From positions 1-64,000 of the forward strand of contig JBGAQP010000008.1 in assembly GCA_044220635.1 (NCBI GenBank): 64,000 nucleotides of DNA. Direction: 5' to 3'. Below, in pieces: positions 1 through 9,285 of this stretch. The stretch is from JBGAQP01 sp044220635. Its GTDB lineage: Bacteria > Pseudomonadota > Gammaproteobacteria > Burkholderiales > Usitatibacteraceae. Numbering within the stretch: the first letter of the stretch is position 1; each line of letters begins with the position of its first letter. The position numbers were made by a program, and so were the translations under genes. A model generated the notes under the pieces. The model made no database searches and was not told the origin of the DNA. It saw only the letters and a list, made by a program, of their open reading frames with translations.

Positions 1-1562
1 TGGTAGCCGAGTTCGTGGGCCGTGGCCCAGGTATTCAAGCCGACCGTGATGGCGCCGAGGCTCATGGTCGCAAAATCGAGTACCAGCCACTCGGCGCGAT
101 TGCCCATCAGGATGCCGACGCGGTCACCGGCCCGCACGCCGAGCGCATACAGGGCGCGCGCAGCGCGCAACACCTCGGCGGCAAATTGCGCATAGGACAG
201 GCGCTGCTCGCCATCGACTATCGCCAGGTGCGCGGCATCGCGCGCCACCATCTCGGCCACGCCCGCGGGATCGGGCGAGGCCTGCGGGTCGTTGAGCCAG
301 GCCGCGAGCCCCGAGGCGGGAGCCTCGGCCGCCGGGCGCTCGAAGAGGGCGTTGAACGCCTCGGCGACCGCGGCGCGATGGGCCTCGAGCGGCGCGAGCA
401 GGCTTCCCCAGTCGGCAAAGCCCATGGATTCCGCGATCGCCGCGCGCGCCTCGGGCTCCAGGGGCAGCGACTGCGTCTGCTGGTCGTCGTAGTACTGCAG
501 GCGATGCTCGAGCCGGCGCAGGAACGCGTAGGCCTCGCCGAGCGCGCGGGCGCGCGCGGGCTCGATCAGCCCGCGCTCGGCGACGAGGGCGAGGGCCGCG
601 CGGGTCGAGGGGGTCTGCAGGCCCCGGTCGCGCCCGCCGCGCACCATCTGGAAGAGCTGCACGGCGAACTCGATCTCGCGGATCCCGCCGGCTCCGACCT
701 TGATGTCGTCGGCCTTGCGCCGCTGCACCGCCGCCTCGAAGATGCGCGCGTGCAGCTCGCGCAGCGAGGCGAGCAGCCCGTAGTCGAGGTAGCGGCGGTA
801 GACGAAGGGCCGCACGATCGCCGCGAGCGCCTCGCCCGGCCCGGAGAGCACGCGCGCCTTGAGCCACGCGTAGCGTTCCCAGGGCCGTGCCTGGGCGATG
901 AAGTAGTTCTCGAGCGAGGCGAGCGAGGCGACCAGGGGGCCCGCGTCGCCGAAGGGCCGCAGGCGCATGTCGACGCGGAAGACCTGCCCGTCGGCGGTGA
1001 CCTCCGAGAGCGTGGCGATGAGCCGCCTGCCGGCCGCGGCGAAGAACTCCTCCGCGGCGAGAGGGCGCGGCCCCGGCGTGTCCCCCGCCTCGCCGTGGAG
1101 GAACACGAGGTCCACGTCCGAGGAGACGTTGAGCTCGCCGCCGCCGAGCTTGCCCAGGCCCGCGACGATGAGCGCGGGCGCCGACCCGGGCGATCCGGCG
1201 GGCTCCCCGTGGGCGGAGGCCGTCGCGCGGTGGGCCTCGGCCGAGGCCGCGCCGATCGCCACTTCCGCGAGCGCCGTCATGGTCGCGAGCACCTCGTCGA
1301 GGCTCGCGAGCCCGTTGAGGTCGCGGTGGGCCAGGGTGAACATCACCCGCTGGCGCAGCTCCCGCAGCCGCCTGCCGAGCCCCTCGTCGTCGCCCGCGGC
1401 CTCGGCCTGCATCTGCGCGCGCGTGACGGGCGCCGCGGCGCTCGCCTCGAGGCCGGACACGAGGTCGGGCCGGGCGTGGGCGAGGCGGGCGCAGAAGCGG
1501 GAAAGCCGGAGGGTGCGATCGAGGGCCGCGGGAAACGATTCCGGCGGGGAGCGGTCAGTCAT
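1..1562 (-). CDS. glnE: GlnE N-terminal (adenylyl-removase) half fused in frame to the start of an AMP-binding (ANL) enzyme; partial
   Basis: Residues 1-410 match the N-terminal half of GlnE, which removes AMP from glutamine synthetase. The nucleotidyltransferase motif GLGKLGGGELNVSSDVDL lies at about 135-152, and the LEHRLQYYDDQQTQSLP and MGFADW...FNALF segments follow near the end of that half. Instead of the usual second (adenylyltransferase) half, the same frame continues without a stop through a linker at about 411-440 into a typical acyl-CoA-synthetase N-terminus: AIVDGEQRLSYAQF, then GVRAGDRVGILMGNRAEW, then LGAITVGLNTW. The window ends at residue 520, so the C-terminus is unseen. The start is the ATG at 1562, divergent from the next gene. 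The frame was read by hand codon by codon over the junction. It could be a real fusion, a broken glnE or an assembly join. Confidence 0.75.
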   Translation of the reverse strand, partial: MTDRSPPESFPAALDRTLRLSRFCARLAHARPDLVSGLEASAAAPVTRAQMQAEAAGDDEGLGRRLRELRQRVMFTLAHRDLNGLASLDEVLATMTALAEVAIGAASAEAHRATASAHGEPAGSPGSAPALIVAGLGKLGGGELNVSSDVDLVFLHGEAGDTPGPRPLAAEEFFAAAGRRLIATLSEVTADGQVFRVDMRLRPFGDAGPLVASLASLENYFIAQARPWERYAWLKARVLSGPGEALAAIVRPFVYRRYLDYGLLASLRELHARIFEAAVQRRKADDIKVGAGGIREIEFAVQLFQMVRGGRDRGLQTPSTRAALALVAERGLIEPARARALGEAYAFLRRLEHRLQYYDDQQTQSLPLEPEARAAIAESMGFADWGSLLAPLEAHRAAVAEAFNALFERPAAEAPASGLAAWLNDPQASPDPAGVAEMVARDAAHLAIVDGEQRLSYAQFAAEVLRAARALYALGVRAGDRVGILMGNRAEWLVLDFATMSLGAITVGLNTWATAHELGY

Positions 1563-1635
1563 TGACGCTACAATACCTTGAAAACCCCGCGCGCCGACCC
1601 CCGGGAACGGCGCCGCATCCCGCTCCGAGGACAGC

Positions 1636-4600
1636 ATCAAGACCCTGCCGCGCTTCCTCTTCCGCCTGGCGGCGGGCGTCGCCGGCTTCCTGGTCGTCGC
1701 CTTCGCCGCCGCGGTGCTGCTGCTGCGCTACGCGGTGCTGCCGCAGGTGGAGTCCTATCGCGACGAGATCGTGGCCGCGCTCGAGAAGGCCTCGGGGCTC
1801 GCGGTGTCCGTGCGCGGCCTGCAGGGCGGATGGGACGGCCTGCGCCCGCACCTCACCCTCTCGGGCCTCGCGATCGCCGACCGGCGCGGCGAATCCGCGC
1901 TCGCCTTCGAGCGCGCGGAGGCCACGCTCTCCTGGTGGGCGCTCGCCGTGGGCGAGGTGCAGTTCCACGACATCGAGTTCGTCAACCCCGAGCTGGTTCT
2001 CAGGCGCGGGACCGACGGCATCGTCTACCTCGCCGACAAGCCGCTCAACCGCGCCGGTCCCGGCGAGGGCGATCTCGCCGCGTGGATCCTGCGCCAGCCG
2101 CGGCTGCGCGTGAGCGGCGCCACGCTCGTCTGGCGCGACGAGCTCGCGGGCGCCCCGGAGCTGCGGCTCGCCAACGTGGACATCACGGTGCGCAAGCGCC
2201 TCGGGCGCCACCAGGCGCTGCTCGCCGCCGAGCCGCCGCGCCACCTCGCGCACCGCATCGAGCTGCGCGCGGAGGTCGAGATCGGCCGCCACGACGGCCG
2301 CTGGCAGGCCGCCGGCCGCCTCTACGGCGAGGCGATGCACGCGGACCTCGCGCGGCTGCGCGCGCATTTCGCCCTGCCCGAGACGCTGCGCAGCGGCGTG
2401 GGGAGCCTGCGCGCGTGGGCGACGTTCTCGCCGCAGGCGGTCGAGGAAGTGACCGCGGACGTGAACATGCGTGACGCGCGCGCCCGGTTCGCCGAGAGCG
2501 AATCGGCGCTCGCGCTCGCGAGCGTGTCGGGGCGTGCGATCTACCGGGCGCGGCCCGGGGGCTTCTACGTGGGCACCGAGGGCCTGCGCCTGCGCACCGA
2601 GGCGGGCGTGGAGGCGCGCCCGGGCAGTTTCTCCGTCGAGCTCTCGGCGGCGAAGGAGGGTGCGCGGCGCGGCGAGGTGCGCGCCGAGTCGATCGACCTC
2701 GCCGTCGCCGCGGCCCTTCTCGAGCACCTGCCCGTGCCGCGCGAGCTGAAGGCGGAGGTCGTGCGCCACGCGCCGCGCGGGCGCGTGCTCCGCGCCGCCT
2801 ACACCTGGAGCGGGGAAAGCCCGGCGCGGGCCACGGCCTATGCGATCCAGGCCCGGTTCGAGAACGCGGGCGTGAGCGCGGCCGGGTCCTGGCCGGGGGC
2901 GGGCGGCATCACCGGCTCGGTGGAAGGGACCCAGGCGGGCGGGACGCTGCGGCTGCAGTCGCGCGAGGCCTCGCTCGACTTCCCTGGCGTGTTCCGCGCC
3001 CCGCTCGCGTTTGCCTCGATCGAGGCGAAGGCACGCTGGCGTCACGAGGGACGCTCGCTCGTGGTGGAGGTGGAGGAGGCGCGCTTCGCCAATGCCGACG
3101 CCGAGGGTCACTTCTCGGGCTCGTGGCGCTCGCTGCCGGACTCGCCCGACCGGTCTCCCGGCTTCGTCGACATCAAGGGCAGCCTTTCCCGGGCCGACGT
3201 GACGCGCGTGGGGCAATACCTGCCCAACCACCTTTCGGCGACCCGCGACTGGCTCGACCGGTCGATCGAGGCGGGCGAAAGCCCGCGCGCGAGCTTCGAG
3301 ATCCGGGGCGACCTGTGGAAGTTCCCATGGGAGGGCGGCGCCGAGGGCCGCTTCCTCGTCGAGGGCGAGGTGCGCGACGCGCGCCTTCGCTATCACCGCG
3401 ACTGGCCCTCGGTGGACGCGATCCAGGGCAGCGTGCGCTTCGAGGGCCGGCGCATGGAGATCCGGGGCGAGCGCGCCGCGATCTTCGCGAGCCGGGTGAG
3501 CGCGGCGAGCGCCACGATCCCCGACCTCGGCGCCTCGCCCGCCGTGCTCACCGTCGCGGGGCACGTCGACACCGCGGGCGGCGACGCCGTGCGCTTCCTG
3601 CGCGAAAGCCCGCTCGCCGCCGGGCCGGGCGCCTTCACCCGCGCGGTGTCCGTGCACGGGCCGGCGCGGCTCGACCTGCGCATCGTCTATCCGCTCTCGG
3701 GAACCGACTCCGTGCGCGTCAACGGCGACTACCAGTTCGCGGGCGCCACGGCGCAAGTCGGCGACGAGCTCGCGATGAGCGCCCTCAAGGGGCGCCTGTC
3801 GTTCAGCGAGCGCGAGGTCCGCGCCCCGGAGATCACCGGGACGATCTTCGGCGAGCCCGCGACCCTGCGCCTCGCGACCCAGGGCGATGGCGCGGTGCAG
3901 GCGACGGTCGAGGGCCGGATCGGCATGCCCGTGCTCGGCGCCTATCTGCCGGATGCGTTCGCCGCGCGGATCGCCGGCTCGACCCGGTGGCGCGCGCGCG
4001 TGACCGTGGGACGCGAGGCCACGCAGCTCGCCATCGACTCCGACCTCGAGGGGCTCGCCGTGGGTCTGCCCGAGCCGTTCTCGAAGCGTTCCGACGAGTG
4101 CAGGCCGCTTGCGATCGGCTTCACCGACCTCGGCGCGCCCGGCGAGCGCGTCCGCGCCACGCTCGGCGGGAACGTGACCGGGCGCTTCGAGAAGCGCGGG
4201 GCGCCTGGTGCGGAGCGCTGGCGTGCCGCCCTCGCCTTCGGCGTGCCGCCGCCCGAGGGGGAGCTCGCCGACGGCCTGTGGCTGCACGGCGAGCTCGCGA
4301 GCGTCGACCTCGATGCCTGGCAGGCGATCTTCGCCGCGCCCGCGCCCGCGCCGCAGCCCCAGGCCAAGGAGGCGATCGCGCTCGCGGGATTCGACCTCAA
4401 GCTCGCGAGCTTCCGCTACACCGGCCGCGAGCTGAGCGGGGTCTCGGCGCGCATGCGGCGCGAGGCGGGCACCTGGTCGGGCCGCGTCGAAAGCCCCTCG
4501 ATCGCGGGCGACATCGCCTGGGACCCGGCCGGCCGCGGCAGCCTCAAGGCGCGCCTCGAGCGCTTCTCGCTCCATCCGCGCGCGCGCACCCTGGGGCCCG

Positions 4601-5478
4601 AGCGCCCCGGGCCCGAGCAGGACCTTCCCGCACTCGACGTCGTCGCCGGGCGCTTCGAGTTCGACGGCCACTGGCTGGGTTCGTTGCACCTGGAGGCGCG
4701 GCCGGAGGGCGCGGAGTGGCGCATCGAGCGTCTCGACATCGCCAACGACCACGCGAAGTTCACTTCGAAGGGCGGCTCGCGGCGCACGGCCACGGGGCCG
4801 CTCACCACGCTCGAGCTCAAGCTGCAGTCGAGCAACCTGAGCGCGCTGCTCGGGCAGTTCGGCTACGGCGACGCGGTGAAGCGCGGGCAGGCCTCGCTCG
4901 AGGGCTCGCTCGCCTGGCCGGGATTCGCCTACGATTTCGGCCTGTCCAACCTCTCGGGAAGCTTCACGGTGGCCGCCTCGAAGGGCCAGTTCGCCCGGAT
5001 GGACCCCGGAGCGGGCAAGCTCCTCGGCCTGCTCTCGCTGCAGGCGCTGCCCAGCCGCGTGACGCTCGACTTCCGCGACGTCTTCAGCGAGGGCTTCGCC
5101 TTCGAGCGCATCTCGGGCACCGTGCGGGTGGCCCGCGGGGTCCTGCTCACCAGCGACTTCGAGATCGCGGGGCCCGCGGCGCTCGTGACGCTCGCCGGCG
5201 AGGTGTCGATGCCGCTCGAGACGCAGACGATCACGCTGCGCGTGCTCCCGGAGATGGGCGAGAGCGTGGCGCTCGCGGCGACGGTGCTCGGCACGCCCGC
5301 CCTCGGCCTGTCGACGCTGATCGTCTCCAAGCTCCTGCAGAACCCCCTGGGCAAGGTGGTGGGCTACGAGTACCTGGTGACGGGGACATGGGATAATCCG
5401 TCGGTCACGCGCATCTCCGCGCCCGCGCCGCGCGCGGCCGCGGCCGAGCCGGCCCCGGCGAGATCGGCCACGCCATGA
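1636..5478 (+). CDS. yhdP: YhdP family (AsmA-like, DUF3971) envelope protein
   Basis: A protein of about 1280 residues with an N-terminal membrane anchor and a very long beta-rich periplasmic body, as in the TIGR02099/YhdP family. These AsmA-like bridge proteins are implicated in moving phospholipid to the outer membrane. The C-terminal segment (KGQFARMDPGAGKLLGLLSLQALP) is typical of the family. The first ordinary start is the GTG at 1714, but it would cut the transmembrane helix in half. The frame is open back to 1582. An ATC at 1636 gives a well-formed anchor beginning (M)KTLPRFLFRLAAG and has a GAGG 5 bases upstream, so I place the start there. The stop overlaps the next gene by an ATGA. 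Confidence 0.85.
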   Translation: MKTLPRFLFRLAAGVAGFLVVAFAAAVLLLRYAVLPQVESYRDEIVAALEKASGLAVSVRGLQGGWDGLRPHLTLSGLAIADRRGESALAFERAEATLSWWALAVGEVQFHDIEFVNPELVLRRGTDGIVYLADKPLNRAGPGEGDLAAWILRQPRLRVSGATLVWRDELAGAPELRLANVDITVRKRLGRHQALLAAEPPRHLAHRIELRAEVEIGRHDGRWQAAGRLYGEAMHADLARLRAHFALPETLRSGVGSLRAWATFSPQAVEEVTADVNMRDARARFAESESALALASVSGRAIYRARPGGFYVGTEGLRLRTEAGVEARPGSFSVELSAAKEGARRGEVRAESIDLAVAAALLEHLPVPRELKAEVVRHAPRGRVLRAAYTWSGESPARATAYAIQARFENAGVSAAGSWPGAGGITGSVEGTQAGGTLRLQSREASLDFPGVFRAPLAFASIEAKARWRHEGRSLVVEVEEARFANADAEGHFSGSWRSLPDSPDRSPGFVDIKGSLSRADVTRVGQYLPNHLSATRDWLDRSIEAGESPRASFEIRGDLWKFPWEGGAEGRFLVEGEVRDARLRYHRDWPSVDAIQGSVRFEGRRMEIRGERAAIFASRVSAASATIPDLGASPAVLTVAGHVDTAGGDAVRFLRESPLAAGPGAFTRAVSVHGPARLDLRIVYPLSGTDSVRVNGDYQFAGATAQVGDELAMSALKGRLSFSEREVRAPEITGTIFGEPATLRLATQGDGAVQATVEGRIGMPVLGAYLPDAFAARIAGSTRWRARVTVGREATQLAIDSDLEGLAVGLPEPFSKRSDECRPLAIGFTDLGAPGERVRATLGGNVTGRFEKRGAPGAERWRAALAFGVPPPEGELADGLWLHGELASVDLDAWQAIFAAPAPAPQPQAKEAIALAGFDLKLASFRYTGRELSGVSARMRREAGTWSGRVESPSIAGDIAWDPAGRGSLKARLERFSLHPRARTLGPERPGPEQDLPALDVVAGRFEFDGHWLGSLHLEARPEGAEWRIERLDIANDHAKFTSKGGSRRTATGPLTTLELKLQSSNLSALLGQFGYGDAVKRGQASLEGSLAWPGFAYDFGLSNLSGSFTVAASKGQFARMDPGAGKLLGLLSLQALPSRVTLDFRDVFSEGFAFERISGTVRVARGVLLTSDFEIAGPAALVTLAGEVSMPLETQTITLRVLPEMGESVALAATVLGTPALGLSTLIVSKLLQNPLGKVVGYEYLVTGTWDNPSVTRISAPAPRAAAAEPAPARSATP

Positions 5479-6347
5479 TCATCACCAAGAACTCGACCAC
5501 GCCCGAGGCGCTCCGGGAGACGATGGTCATCACGCAGTCGATGTTCCGCGTGGCCGCGATCCAGATGGCCTCGGGGCCGCACGTGAACGCGAACCTGCAG
5601 GAGGCCGAGCGGCTGATCGAGCTCGCGGCGGCCACGGGCGCGCGCATCGTCGCGCTGCCCGAGTATTTCGCGATCATGGGCATGAAGGACACGGACAAGG
5701 TCGCGATCCGCGAGCGCGAGGGCGACGGCCCGATCCAGGCGTTCCTCTCGGAGCAGGCGCGCCGGCACGGCTGCTGGATCGTGGGCGGCTCGGTGCCCCT
5801 CGAGGCGAGCGTGCCCGACAAGGTGAGGAATTCCTGCCTGGTGTACGACCAGAACGGCGCGCTCGCCTGCCGCTACGACAAGATCCACCTCTTCGGCTTC
5901 GAGATGGGCCAGGAGCGCTACACCGAGAGCCGCACGATCGAGCCCGGCGACAAGGTGGTCACGGTGGATTCGCCCTGGGGCCGGCTGGGCATCTCGATCT
6001 GCTACGACCTGCGCTTCCCGGAGCTCTACCGCGCCATGGGCGACGTGGACCTGATCCTCGTGCCCTCGGCCTTCACGGAGACCACGGGCAAGGCGCACTG
6101 GGACACGCTCGTCCGGGCCCGCGCGATCGAGAACCTCGCCTACGTGGTCGCTCCCGCGCAGGGCGGTTACCATGTGAACGGCCGCGAGACCCACGGCCAC
6201 TCGATGATCGTCGACCCCTGGGGCGTGGTGCTCGACCGCCTGCCGCGGGGCTCGGGGGTCGTGGTGGCGGGCGTCAATCCCACCTACCAGGCGAAGATCC
6301 GGCGCAGCCTGCCCGCGCTCACCCACCGCACCGTGCGCACCTGCTGA
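5475..6347 (+). CDS. Carbon-nitrogen hydrolase, Nit1/deaminated glutathione amidase type
   Basis: A nitrilase-superfamily amidase with the full catalytic triad visible: Glu63 (ALPEYFAIMG), Lys136 (YDKIHLFG) and Cys176 (ISICYDLRFPELYR). The Nit1-type motifs and 290-residue length suggest repair of deaminated glutathione, although substrate cannot be proven from sequence. The ATG at 5475 overlaps the YhdP stop. ATGs at 5523 and 5541 are also plausible, and the latter begins MFRVAAIQM, where family homology starts. It is followed after 7 bases by tldD, a common betaproteobacterial arrangement. Confidence 0.9.
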   Translation: MIITKNSTTPEALRETMVITQSMFRVAAIQMASGPHVNANLQEAERLIELAAATGARIVALPEYFAIMGMKDTDKVAIREREGDGPIQAFLSEQARRHGCWIVGGSVPLEASVPDKVRNSCLVYDQNGALACRYDKIHLFGFEMGQERYTESRTIEPGDKVVTVDSPWGRLGISICYDLRFPELYRAMGDVDLILVPSAFTETTGKAHWDTLVRARAIENLAYVVAPAQGGYHVNGRETHGHSMIVDPWGVVLDRLPRGSGVVVAGVNPTYQAKIRRSLPALTHRTVRTC

Positions 6348-6354
6348 GGCATCC

Positions 6355-7803
6355 ATGACGAAGCCCGAACCCAACGCCCTCGACATCGCCAAGGCGGCGC
6401 TGCTCGCCCCCGCCGGGCTCGACGAGGCCGCCCTCGGGCGCGTCCTCGGCTCGATCCTCGCCCACCGGGCCGACGACGCGGACCTCTACTTCCAGTACAA
6501 CCGTTCCGAGGGCTGGACGCTCGAGGAAGGCGAGGTGAAGTCGGGCAGCTTCTCCATCGACCAGGGCGTGGGCGTGCGCGTGGTGGCCGGTGAGAAGACC
6601 GCCTTCGCCTACGCCGACGACGTGAACGCGGGGGCGCTCGAGGCCGCCGCCAGGGTCACCCGCGCCATCGCCGCCGCGGGAGGCGCGGCTCGCGCGCCCG
6701 TGCCGAGCGCGCGCCTGGGCGCGAGCCTCTACGCCCCGATCGACCCGGTCGCGGGCTTCGACGACGCGGAGAAGGTGCGCCTGCTCGAGTCGCTCGAGCG
6801 CCACGCGCGCGCCGTGGACCCGCGGGTGAAGCAGGTGATCGGGCGGCTTTCGGGCGAGTACGACGTCGTCCTGGTCGCGCGCGCCGACGGCACGCTCGCG
6901 GCCGACGTGCGCCCCCTCGTGAACCTCTCGGTCACCGTGATCGCCGAGCAGGGGGGGCGGCGCGAGCAGGGCTACCAGGGCGCGGGCGGGCGCGTGGGCT
7001 ACGCGCACTTCACCGAGGCGCTCCTCGAGCGCTGCGCGCGCGAAGCGGCGCGCCAGGCGCTGGTGAACCTCGAGTCGCGGCCGGCTCCCGCGGGCGTCAT
7101 GACCGTGGTCCTGGGCCCGGGCTGGCCCGGGATCCTCCTGCACGAGGCCGTCGGCCACGGCCTGGAGGGCGACTTCAACCGGAAGGGCACCTCGGCCTTC
7201 AGCGGGCGCGTGGGCGAGCGGGTGGCCGCCCCCGGCGTCACCGTGGTCGACGACGGGACGCTTCCCGAGCGGCGCGGCTCGCTCGCGATCGACGACGAGG
7301 GCGAGCGCGCGCGGCGCAACGTCCTCATCGAGGACGGGATCCTGCGCGGTTACATCCAGGACAGCCTCAACGCCCGCCTCATGGGGGTGGAGCGCACGGG
7401 CAACGGGCGGCGCGAGTCGTACGCGCACATCCCGATGCCGCGCATGACCAATACGTACATGCTGGGCGGCGGCCGGGACCCGGCGGAGATCATCGCTTCC
7501 GTGGAGCGCGGGCTCTACGCGGTGAACTTCGGCGGCGGCGAGGTCGACATCACCAACGGCAAGTTCGTGTTCTCGGCCTCCGAGGCCTACTGGGTCGAGG
7601 GTGGCAAGGTGCTCTACCCGGTGAGGGGCGCGACGCTCGTGGGCAACGGCCCGGACGCGCTCACCCGCATCACGATGATCGGCAACGACATGGCCCTCGA
7701 CCCGGGCATCGGCATGTGCGGCAAGGAGGGCCAGAGCGTGCCCGTGGGCGTGGGCCAGCCGACGCTGCGCATCGAGGGCCTCACGGTCGGCGGGACGGGT
7801 TAG
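6355..7803 (+). CDS. tldD: Metalloprotease TldD
   Basis: A full-length (482 aa) TldD of the TldD/PmbA (U62) family. With TldE/PmbA it forms a cytoplasmic zinc protease that degrades unfolded peptides and matures some modified peptides and antitoxins. The zinc-binding HExxxH motif HEAVGH is at residues 263-268, followed by GLEGDFNRKGTS. The conserved C-terminal block around GNGPDALTRI is present. The partner pmbA is not in this window. It is probably cotranscribed with the preceding amidase (7-base gap). Confidence 0.96.
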   Translation: MTKPEPNALDIAKAALLAPAGLDEAALGRVLGSILAHRADDADLYFQYNRSEGWTLEEGEVKSGSFSIDQGVGVRVVAGEKTAFAYADDVNAGALEAAARVTRAIAAAGGAARAPVPSARLGASLYAPIDPVAGFDDAEKVRLLESLERHARAVDPRVKQVIGRLSGEYDVVLVARADGTLAADVRPLVNLSVTVIAEQGGRREQGYQGAGGRVGYAHFTEALLERCAREAARQALVNLESRPAPAGVMTVVLGPGWPGILLHEAVGHGLEGDFNRKGTSAFSGRVGERVAAPGVTVVDDGTLPERRGSLAIDDEGERARRNVLIEDGILRGYIQDSLNARLMGVERTGNGRRESYAHIPMPRMTNTYMLGGGRDPAEIIASVERGLYAVNFGGGEVDITNGKFVFSASEAYWVEGGKVLYPVRGATLVGNGPDALTRITMIGNDMALDPGIGMCGKEGQSVPVGVGQPTLRIEGLTVGGTG

Positions 7804-7839
7804 ACTGGCCGGACCCCTTCCGGAAAAGGAGGCCCCGCC

Positions 7840-8322
7840 ATGATTGCCGCCGGCACCGCCTGCCCCGTCTGCGAGCATCCCCTCGGACCCGCGGTGCTCG
7901 CGGAGTTCTCCGGAGACGAGGACCCGCTGCGCATCACGCTCAGGCGCATGCCCGCCCTGCGCTGCCCGACCGGGCACACCTATTTCGCGCACCCGAAATT
8001 CCCCCTCTGGCTCATGAACCACCTCACGGAGGAGGACGAGGCGGCGCTGCCCGCCGGGCAGGCGAAGGGATTCCTCGTCAAGCACTACCACTGCGGCGAT
8101 TGCGGCCAGGGGCTCGCGCCCAAGGCCGACCACCGCCACGCCTTCACCGTCGAGCTGCAATACCAGTCCACGGGCGCCTTCCAGGCCGAGCTCTCGATGC
8201 CGGTGTTCAAGTGCACCGGCTGCGGCAAGGAGCAGCTTCACAGCCTCGAGGAGCTTCGGAAACTCACGCCCGCCGCGCTGGTCCATGCCTTCAAGGAAGC
8301 GCGCATCAAGCCGCCGGCCTAG
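7840..8322 (+). CDS. Hypothetical zinc-ribbon protein (CpXC-like)
   Basis: A 160-residue cytoplasmic protein with three cysteine knuckles (CPVC near residue 9, CGDC near 87, CTGC near 127) plus a C-x2-G-H element near residue 47, suggesting two zinc ribbons. No enzymatic motif is visible. A strong ribosome binding site (AAGGAGG, 7826-7832) precedes the ATG. It resembles CpXC-type proteins of unknown function, and the assignment is by cysteine spacing only. Confidence 0.75.
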   Translation: MIAAGTACPVCEHPLGPAVLAEFSGDEDPLRITLRRMPALRCPTGHTYFAHPKFPLWLMNHLTEEDEAALPAGQAKGFLVKHYHCGDCGQGLAPKADHRHAFTVELQYQSTGAFQAELSMPVFKCTGCGKEQLHSLEELRKLTPAALVHAFKEARIKPPA

Positions 8323-8382
8323 CGTAAGGCGGGCCGCGGCGGCGCGACCCATGCACGAACCCCGCCCCCGGAGCCCGATGCC

Positions 8383-8859
8383 ATGAACCGACGCGCCTTC
8401 GTCACCGCCCTCGCCGGGCTCTTCGCCCTCCACCGCGCCGCCGAGGCGGGCCCCGAGGACGCGGTCGCGATCCGCAAGCTCGAGCTCTCCGAGGCCGAAT
8501 GGCGCAAGCGCCTCACGCCCGAGCAGTACGCGGTCCTGCGCGAGGAGGGCACGGAGCGCGCGGGCACGAGCGCGCTCAACGCCGAGAAGCGCAAGGGCCA
8601 CTACGCCTGCGCGGGCTGCGACCTGCCGCTTTTCACTTCCGAAAAGAAGTACGAAAGCGGCACGGGATGGCCGAGCTTCTGGGCGCCGATCCCCGGGCGC
8701 CTGGGCACGAGGACCGACTTCAAGCTCATCTACCCGCGCACCGAGTACCACTGCATCCGGTGCGGAGGGCACCAGGGCCACGTCTTCGACGACGGCCCGA
8801 AGCCCACGGGCAAGCGCTACTGCAACAACGGCGTGGCGCTCAAGTTCGTGCCCGCCTGA
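8383..8859 (+). CDS. msrB: Peptide-methionine (R)-S-oxide reductase MsrB, probably exported
   Basis: A 158-residue MsrB that reduces methionine-R-sulfoxide in proteins. The catalytic Cys147 lies in RYCNNG. The structural zinc cysteines are in CAGC and CIRC, and the GTGWPSFW and GGHQGHVF blocks are conserved. Unlike the usual cytosolic form it begins MNRRAFVTALAGLFAL, which looks like a Tat-type or other export signal ending near AEA-GP, so it probably acts in the periplasm. It follows the zinc-ribbon gene by 60 bases and converges with the next gene. Confidence 0.93.
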   Translation: MNRRAFVTALAGLFALHRAAEAGPEDAVAIRKLELSEAEWRKRLTPEQYAVLREEGTERAGTSALNAEKRKGHYACAGCDLPLFTSEKKYESGTGWPSFWAPIPGRLGTRTDFKLIYPRTEYHCIRCGGHQGHVFDDGPKPTGKRYCNNGVALKFVPA

Positions 8860-8872
8860 GGGCGCGCGCCGG

Positions 8873-9241
8873 TCACTCCTCGGGCCCGATGGTCCCCGTG
8901 ACCTTCGTCGTCTCCCGGCCGCCGGTCCACATCCAGCAGTAGTCCTCGCCGCTCTTCGCGACGAAGCGCCCCGCGGCCTCGGCCGTGCCCTCGCGCAGGA
9001 CGGGGTAGGCCACGTCCTGGTCGCGGTGGAAGTGGATGTTGAAGGCCGTGGCGCGGTCCGCCTTCCACGACCAGGCGCGGGCGCGCCCCGCCTCGAGCCG
9101 CAGGCATTCCTCGTGGACCTTGCCCGGGGCGAGCGTGAAGGCGAGGGTGCGCGGCCCCGGGGCGGGTGCCCCGGCGGGGGGCGACGCGGCGCCGGCGGGG
9201 GGAAGAGTGAAGGAGAAGGCGAGGAGGAGGGCGGCTTTCAT
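8873..9241 (-). CDS. Small secreted protein of unknown function
   Basis: Starting from the ATG at 9241, this is a 122-residue protein with a signal peptide (MKAALLLAFSFTLPPAGAA) and a short beta-rich domain containing FNIHFHRDQDVAYPV and EDYCWMWT. Similar small periplasmic proteins with a histidine-containing strand and YCWMW ending occur in proteobacteria without assigned function. The frame stays open further upstream to 9466, but that would run through the aro leader and destroy the signal peptide, so the internal start is preferred. It converges on msrB. Confidence 0.7.
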   Translation of the reverse strand: MKAALLLAFSFTLPPAGAASPPAGAPAPGPRTLAFTLAPGKVHEECLRLEAGRARAWSWKADRATAFNIHFHRDQDVAYPVLREGTAEAAGRFVAKSGEDYCWMWTGGRETTKVTGTIGPEE

Positions 9242-9285
9242 CGGCGGGTTCCCGGGGGCGGCGAGGCGTCCATTCTCCCACGCTC

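Noticed and set aside
1555..4752. A 1065-codon open frame on the minus strand opposite the YhdP-like gene
   Set aside because: It is an Arg/Ala/His/Gly-rich mirror of a high-GC coding strand with no recognisable domain; the plus-strand frame carries the family signature.
6319..8781. An 820-codon minus-strand frame across tldD, the zinc-ribbon gene and msrB
   Set aside because: It crosses three well-supported genes and has the composition of an antisense shadow.
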